A stretch of 8,619 nucleotides of DNA from contig DPGN01000028.1 in the NCBI GenBank assembly GCA_003523185.1, positions 1 to 8,619 of the forward strand, in the 5' to 3' direction. Of this stretch, positions 5,479 to 8,619 are shown piece after piece; the first letter of the stretch is position 1; each line of letters opens with the position of its first letter. Made by a program: the position numbers and the translations under genes. The stretch is from Halieaceae bacterium. GTDB taxonomy: Bacteria > Pseudomonadota > Gammaproteobacteria > Pseudomonadales > Halieaceae. Below the pieces are notes generated by a model. That model saw nothing but the letters and a program-made list of their open reading frames with translations. It ran no database searches and was not told where the DNA came from.

Positions 5479-6338
5479 GGGAGTTGTGGCTTCTGCTCTC
5501 TCAGCTCGTCGGGGACCTCAAGATCCGCACCACAGTGTTTGCAGTGTTGCGCATCGGTAGTATGATCTACGCCTGCACACACCGGGCAGTTCCATGCCAG
5601 CGTTTGCGCGGCGCGACGCGATCCCAATCTCTCCCACAGTTTACTGGTTACGATCGCTGTCGGCACAGCCAAAATCGAATAACCGATCAAAATACCAATT
5701 GAGGCGACAAACCGCCCCATGGGCGTTCCTGGAACAACATCCCCGTACCCGACCGTCGTAATCGTGACGACGGCCCAGTAAATACTCATTGGGATACTGA
5801 CAAAGCCATGCTCAGGTCCGTCGATGACGTATAGCAGGCATCCAAATACGACCACTGTCACCATGACAATTGAAAAGAACACCATGATAGACCGCGCGGT
5901 AGCACGCATAAGTCCGATGATCTCGATGTATTCCTCGTGCAACTCGAAGAGGTGCAATATTCGAAAGACGCGCAAAACGCGGAGCACCCTAATGACGATG
6001 AGCGATGAAGCTTCAGGAACAAATAGCGTGAGAAAGGTCGGTAGGATGGCTAGAAGATCGATAACGCCCCAAAAGCTGATGGCATAGGCCATGGGGTTGC
6101 GGAGACACCAAAGTCGGACCAGGTATTCCACGGTAAAGAGAAGGGTGAAGCCGATCTCCAAGGTCCGGAAGAGATCTCCGTACAGCGCATGGTAGACATC
6201 CATCGAGTCGAGCATCACTACCGCCACACTAGCGAGGATGGTGATGAGCAGTGCTACATCAAACAGGTTTCCACCGCGCGTTTCCGTGCCAAAGATCACG
6301 GTTTCCACGGCGTCTCTGATAGGTCTGGCCTCACTCAT
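5475..6338 (-). CDS. Six-helix voltage-gated K+ channel with C-terminal zinc ribbon
   Basis: The 287-residue inner-membrane protein has S1 at about 27-44, S2 at 58-76, S3 at 84-104 (D94), and S4 at 111-130 with the voltage-sensing arginines R117, R120, R123 and R126 spaced every third residue. S5 is at about 149-171. The pore helix leads to the selectivity filter TTVGYGD (194-200), the K+ signature. S6 is at about 207-231 with P226. It should form a tetramer that conducts K+ when the membrane depolarises. The cytoplasmic tail has C251-x2-C254 and C266-x2-C269 in NCPVCAG and HCKHCGADL, a rubredoxin-like zinc ribbon that may aid assembly or sense metal or redox state (inference). No RCK/TrkA-N or cyclic-nucleotide domain is present. 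The ATG at 6338 has AGGA 10 nt upstream and overlaps the tesA stop by 8 bp. Its own stop overlaps the ygiQ start by 4 bp. Confidence 0.93.
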   Translation of the reverse strand: MSEARPIRDAVETVIFGTETRGGNLFDVALLITILASVAVVMLDSMDVYHALYGDLFRTLEIGFTLLFTVEYLVRLWCLRNPMAYAISFWGVIDLLAILPTFLTLFVPEASSLIVIRVLRVLRVFRILHLFELHEEYIEIIGLMRATARSIMVFFSIVMVTVVVFGCLLYVIDGPEHGFVSIPMSIYWAVVTITTVGYGDVVPGTPMGRFVASIGILIGYSILAVPTAIVTSKLWERLGSRRAAQTLAWNCPVCAGVDHTTDAQHCKHCGADLEVPDELREQKPQLP

Positions 6339-6990
6339 TGTCAGTTAGTCCTATCAAGCCATTCAGCGTTGGCCAGACCACGTCAAGTAGCAGTGGTTGT
6401 GCTGAGGGGTTTGGATGCGTTCGATCGCTCTGCATAAGTTCGCTGGATAAGAAAATGGTCTCGACAATAAAGGGGATCGCTACAACGGTATCGCCATTCG
6501 CCAGCTGGCTGTAAGACTCGCGGAACAGTGTGGTATATCGCCTTCCCAAATTTGGTGGTGCTTCTGCCGCGAGCAACAGCACTTTGGCACCCTGTGCTAA
6601 AGATGCCTCAGTCATGGCGGCTAAATTATTTCGCATCTGCTTAATGGGGTAGGCACGAAGCCCGTCGTTACCGCCGAGTTCGATAATCACAACGCTGGGC
6701 TCGTGTTGCTCGAGTAATAAGGGTAACCTTTGCGCGCCACCGCCCGTCGTGTCACCCGAGATGCTCGCGTTGATAACGGAAGCACCGGGTGATTGGTCTG
6801 ATAGTTTCTCGGCTAGCAGGTGAACCCAGCCTTGTTCCATGTCCATACCATATGCGGCGCTCAGGCTATCGCCTATGACGAGAACGGTTGGCGCGGTCTC
6901 ACCGGTTGCGGGATAGGGTAATGCAGCGGCCAGCAATATAAATCCAGCGATCAGACGACGTCGTAAGTGATGCCAGAGGTATAAATGCAT
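6331..6990 (-). CDS. tesA: Exported SGNH esterase / acyl-CoA thioesterase I (TesA)
   Basis: The 219-residue protein has an N-terminal signal peptide: basic HHLRRR (residues 7-12), hydrophobic 13-26, and likely cleavage near 28-32 (PATGET). Mature sequence starts around APTVLVIGDS. All SGNH blocks are present: G40-D41-S42-L43 with the nucleophile S42, SGDT with G79, GGND with N108, and D189-x2-H192 in SDRTHPN. This fits the periplasmic TesA/ApeA type, which hydrolyses acyl-CoA, aryl and other esters. The frame stays open upstream to 7224, but that part lies antisense within ybbA and shows no esterase sequence. ATG 6990 just before the signal peptide is the natural start, though its own ribosome site is weak (GGGA, 13 nt away). 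The head-to-head arrangement with ybbA is the same as in E. coli. It is the first gene of the tesA-channel-ygiQ run and overlaps the channel gene by 8 bp. Confidence 0.93.
   Translation of the reverse strand: MHLYLWHHLRRRLIAGFILLAAALPYPATGETAPTVLVIGDSLSAAYGMDMEQGWVHLLAEKLSDQSPGASVINASISGDTTGGGAQRLPLLLEQHEPSVVIIELGGNDGLRAYPIKQMRNNLAAMTEASLAQGAKVLLLAAEAPPNLGRRYTTLFRESYSQLANGDTVVAIPFIVETIFLSSELMQSDRTHPNPSAQPLLLDVVWPTLNGLIGLTDNE
6937..6942 (+). promoter_or_regulatory. Weak candidate -10 for ybbA inside tesA
   Basis: TATAAA on the plus strand, 46 bp before the ybbA start and inside the signal-peptide region of tesA. Because ybbA and tesA have no intergenic space, the ybbA promoter must lie in this area. 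No good -35 was found at 16-18 bp spacing, so the call is tentative. Confidence 0.22.
6975..6979 (+). promoter_or_regulatory. Ribosome binding site of ybbA, inside tesA
   Basis: AGAGG lies 9 nt before the ybbA ATG at 6989, within codons 4-6 of tesA on the other strand. It supports ATG 6989 over the out-of-frame ATG at 6985. Confidence 0.6.
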
Positions 6991-7654
6991 GATCAAAACA
7001 TCCCAGTTGATTAAGCGAGTCAGTACGGCCGAATCCGAGCTAGAAATCCTGCGAGGGATCGACTTGGAAATCAAGCGTGGTGAAACGGCGGCTATTGTCG
7101 GTGCGTCGGGGTCTGGTAAGTCGACCTTACTTGGCCTACTGGCGGGACTCGATGCGCCGAGCTCGGGCGAAATCATCTTGGACGGCACCAACATTGTTAA
7201 TTTAGATGAGGACGAGCGCGCCACGCTTCGCAGTGAGAAGGTGGGCTTTGTGTTCCAGAATTTTCAGTTACTCCCGGCGCTCACGGCCTTGGAGAACGTT
7301 ATGCTGCCGCTTGAGTTGGCTGGGATCGAGGGTGCGCGGGAGAAATCGGAGGAGTTCCTGTCACGTGTGGGCTTGGCAGAGCGTTTCCATCATTACCCGC
7401 GAACGCTGTCAGGTGGTGAACAGCAACGCGTTGCCATTGCACGCGCTTTTGCATCGCAACCTCTCATCTTGTTTGCCGATGAGCCAACAGGAAATTTAGA
7501 CACGACCACAGGAGCAACGGTCGTTGAACTGCTGTTTGGGCTCAACAAAGAAGAGGGGACTACCCTCGTACTGGTCACTCACGATAACACCCTTGCAGAT
7601 CGCTGCCAGCGAAAGTTCATCATGACGGCGGGTCACCTCGAAGAGGCCTCATGA
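6989..7654 (+). CDS. ybbA: YbbA, LolD-type ABC transporter ATPase
   Basis: The 221-residue cytoplasmic ATPase has all ABC motifs: Walker A GASGSGKST (38-46), Q-loop Q90 in FVFQNFQLLP, signature LSGGEQQ (140-146), Walker B LILFADE with catalytic E165, D-loop NLD (169-171) and H-loop H198 in VTHD. It belongs to the MacB/LolD group of small ATPases that drive FtsX-like permeases. It is taken as YbbA rather than LolD because it is divergent from tesA and followed by a large YbbP-type permease, as in E. coli. It powers the permease by ATP binding and hydrolysis at the inner membrane. The substrate is not established; these transporters often extract or move lipids or lipoproteins mechanically. The ATG at 6989 shares two bases with the tesA start on the other strand. 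The stop TGA overlaps the ybbP start (ATGA, 7651-7654). Confidence 0.95.
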   Translation: MIKTSQLIKRVSTAESELEILRGIDLEIKRGETAAIVGASGSGKSTLLGLLAGLDAPSSGEIILDGTNIVNLDEDERATLRSEKVGFVFQNFQLLPALTALENVMLPLELAGIEGAREKSEEFLSRVGLAERFHHYPRTLSGGEQQRVAIARAFASQPLILFADEPTGNLDTTTGATVVELLFGLNKEEGTTLVLVTHDNTLADRCQRKFIMTAGHLEEAS

Positions 7655-8619
7655 CGTCCCCGGTGATCGCTTCAATTCGATTATTAATCCGTGACTGGCG
7701 GGGTGGCGAGTTAGGGGTGCTGTTCAGCGCACTGCTGCTGGCGGTATCGGTTGTCGTTGCCATTAGCGGCTTCGTGAACCGACTACAATTCAACCTCGAG
7801 CGCGAGTCTGCCAGCTTTTTGGCCGCGGATTTGGTGGTATCTAGCTCGAAACCCATACCAGCACCCTGGATGGATGAAGCAAGCGCCTCCGGATTGGCCC
7901 GGGGCGAAACCATCACCTTCTCCTCCATGGTGATCTCCGAGGATGACGAGATGTTTCTCGCTTCCGTTAAAGCGGTGGGCGGAGCCTATCCGCTGCGTGG
8001 TGCACTGTCAGTCGATAAGGGCTTGTCTCAAGCATCCACTGACATTCCTGAACCCGGGACAGTTTTTCTGGCGCCGCGGCTTGTTCAGCAGTTGTCAGCC
8101 TCTGTAGGCGATGAGGTTTACGTAGGTGACGCAACGTTAACCGTTGCTGGCACGTTATTGAGTGAGCCCGACTCAACCACTGGTTTTTTTGGCTACGGTC
8201 CTCGCCTCGTCATGAACACAGCGAATCTCGACGAGACAGGTGTAGTGCAACCGGGTAGTCGAGTGACCTACCGATTGTTAGTCGCCGGTGAATCAGATGA
8301 TTTAACCGTTTTTAAAGAGTGGGTTGAGCCGCAGCTAGTACAGGGGCAACGACTGTCGAGTGTCGATGAGTCGCAGCCAGGTATTGGCGCCACGCTGGAC
8401 CGCGCACGTGGCTTTTTACTGCTGGCAGGCAGTCTCGGTGTCATGCTAGCGGCGGCAGCGATACTGGTCGCTGCACGTCGTTTTGGTGAACGACACACCG
8501 ATCAGGTTGCGGTAATGAAAAGTTTGGGCGCCACGCGGGCAACAATCCGGCAACTGTATGCGTTTAGTCTGGCCTGGCTGGGTTTAATTTCAATTGGGTT
8601 GGGTAGTGGGATAGGTTGG
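7651..8619 (+). CDS. ybbP: YbbP, FtsX-like ABC permease, 3' part beyond window
   Basis: The frame from ATG 7651 is open for 323 codons to the right edge without a stop. Residues 1-20 are a short cytoplasmic start (MTSPVIASIRLLIRDWRGGE), followed by transmembrane helix 1 at about 22-41. The stretch 42-250 is a periplasmic, MacB-core-like domain (for example LAADLVVSSS at 58-67 and EPGTVFLAPRLVQQL in its middle). Helix 2 is at about 254-275. The motif VMKSLGATRATIRQLY that follows is the typical FtsX/MacB cytoplasmic coupling segment, and a third helix begins near the edge. Full YbbP proteins are, from memory, roughly 800 residues with two FtsX units, so more than half is missing here. It is the membrane partner of YbbA, with translation coupled through the ATGA overlap. 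AGAGG 4 nt upstream, inside ybbA, is a tight ribosome site. Confidence 0.92.
   Translation, partial: MTSPVIASIRLLIRDWRGGELGVLFSALLLAVSVVVAISGFVNRLQFNLERESASFLAADLVVSSSKPIPAPWMDEASASGLARGETITFSSMVISEDDEMFLASVKAVGGAYPLRGALSVDKGLSQASTDIPEPGTVFLAPRLVQQLSASVGDEVYVGDATLTVAGTLLSEPDSTTGFFGYGPRLVMNTANLDETGVVQPGSRVTYRLLVAGESDDLTVFKEWVEPQLVQGQRLSSVDESQPGIGATLDRARGFLLLAGSLGVMLAAAAILVAARRFGERHTDQVAVMKSLGATRATIRQLYAFSLAWLGLISIGLGSGIGW

Noticed and set aside
6991..7224. N-terminal extension of tesA by 78 residues
   Set aside because: The frame is open, but the extension is antisense to the Walker A region of ybbA, is rich in Ser and Pro, and would bury the signal peptide inside the protein.
1..8619. Mobile element, defence island, CRISPR or toxin-antitoxin system
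   Set aside because: No transposase, integrase, repeats with spacers, nuclease or small toxin-antitoxin pair was found. The genes are ordinary chromosomal families with similar base composition.

Overview
The window looks like chromosome from a gammaproteobacterium, possibly a marine one. The main grounds are the divergent tesA / ybbA-ybbP block, which is typical of Gammaproteobacteria, and a classical two-cysteine OxyR. Genus-level placement cannot be supported from the sequence alone. Coding density is very high: there is one real intergenic region (about 170 bp), several start/stop overlaps, and no tRNA, rRNA, IS element, CRISPR array or phage gene.

Left block (1-3373), a likely peroxide-defence locus. 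On the minus strand, reading leftwards, are a short rubrerythrin (2291-1872), a GlpC/HdrB-like iron-sulfur protein with two 4Fe-4S motifs and CCG-type cysteine clusters (1794-466), and a DUF3501 protein (452 to beyond the left edge). A strong intrinsic-terminator-like hairpin sits between the rubrerythrin and the Fe-S gene. Divergently, on the plus strand, is oxyR (best start GTG 2462, stop 3373). It has the conserved peroxide-sensing cysteine pair. The intergenic region contains a LysR-type dyad, a possible -10 for the rubrerythrin and a 10-bp palindrome. The inferred logic is that OxyR senses H2O2 and controls the rubrerythrin, and that the Fe-S and DUF3501 proteins supply electrons or an associated function.

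Middle block (3370-6990), minus strand: tesA (SGNH esterase/thioesterase, exported), then a six-helix voltage-gated K+ channel with a C-terminal zinc ribbon, then ygiQ (radical SAM). The three genes overlap by 8 and 4 bp, so they look like one translationally coupled unit. The end of ygiQ overlaps the end of oxyR by 4 bp, tail to tail.

Right block (6989-8619), plus strand: ybbA (LolD-type ABC ATPase) and ybbP (FtsX-like permease, cut by the right edge) overlap by ATGA and form one ABC transporter. The start codons of ybbA and tesA overlap head to head within CATG, so any promoter for either gene must lie inside the other gene.

The best candidate for an undescribed system is the oxyR / rubrerythrin / Fe-S protein / DUF3501 cassette. 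The families are individually recognisable, but to my knowledge the joint function of the last three has not been worked out.
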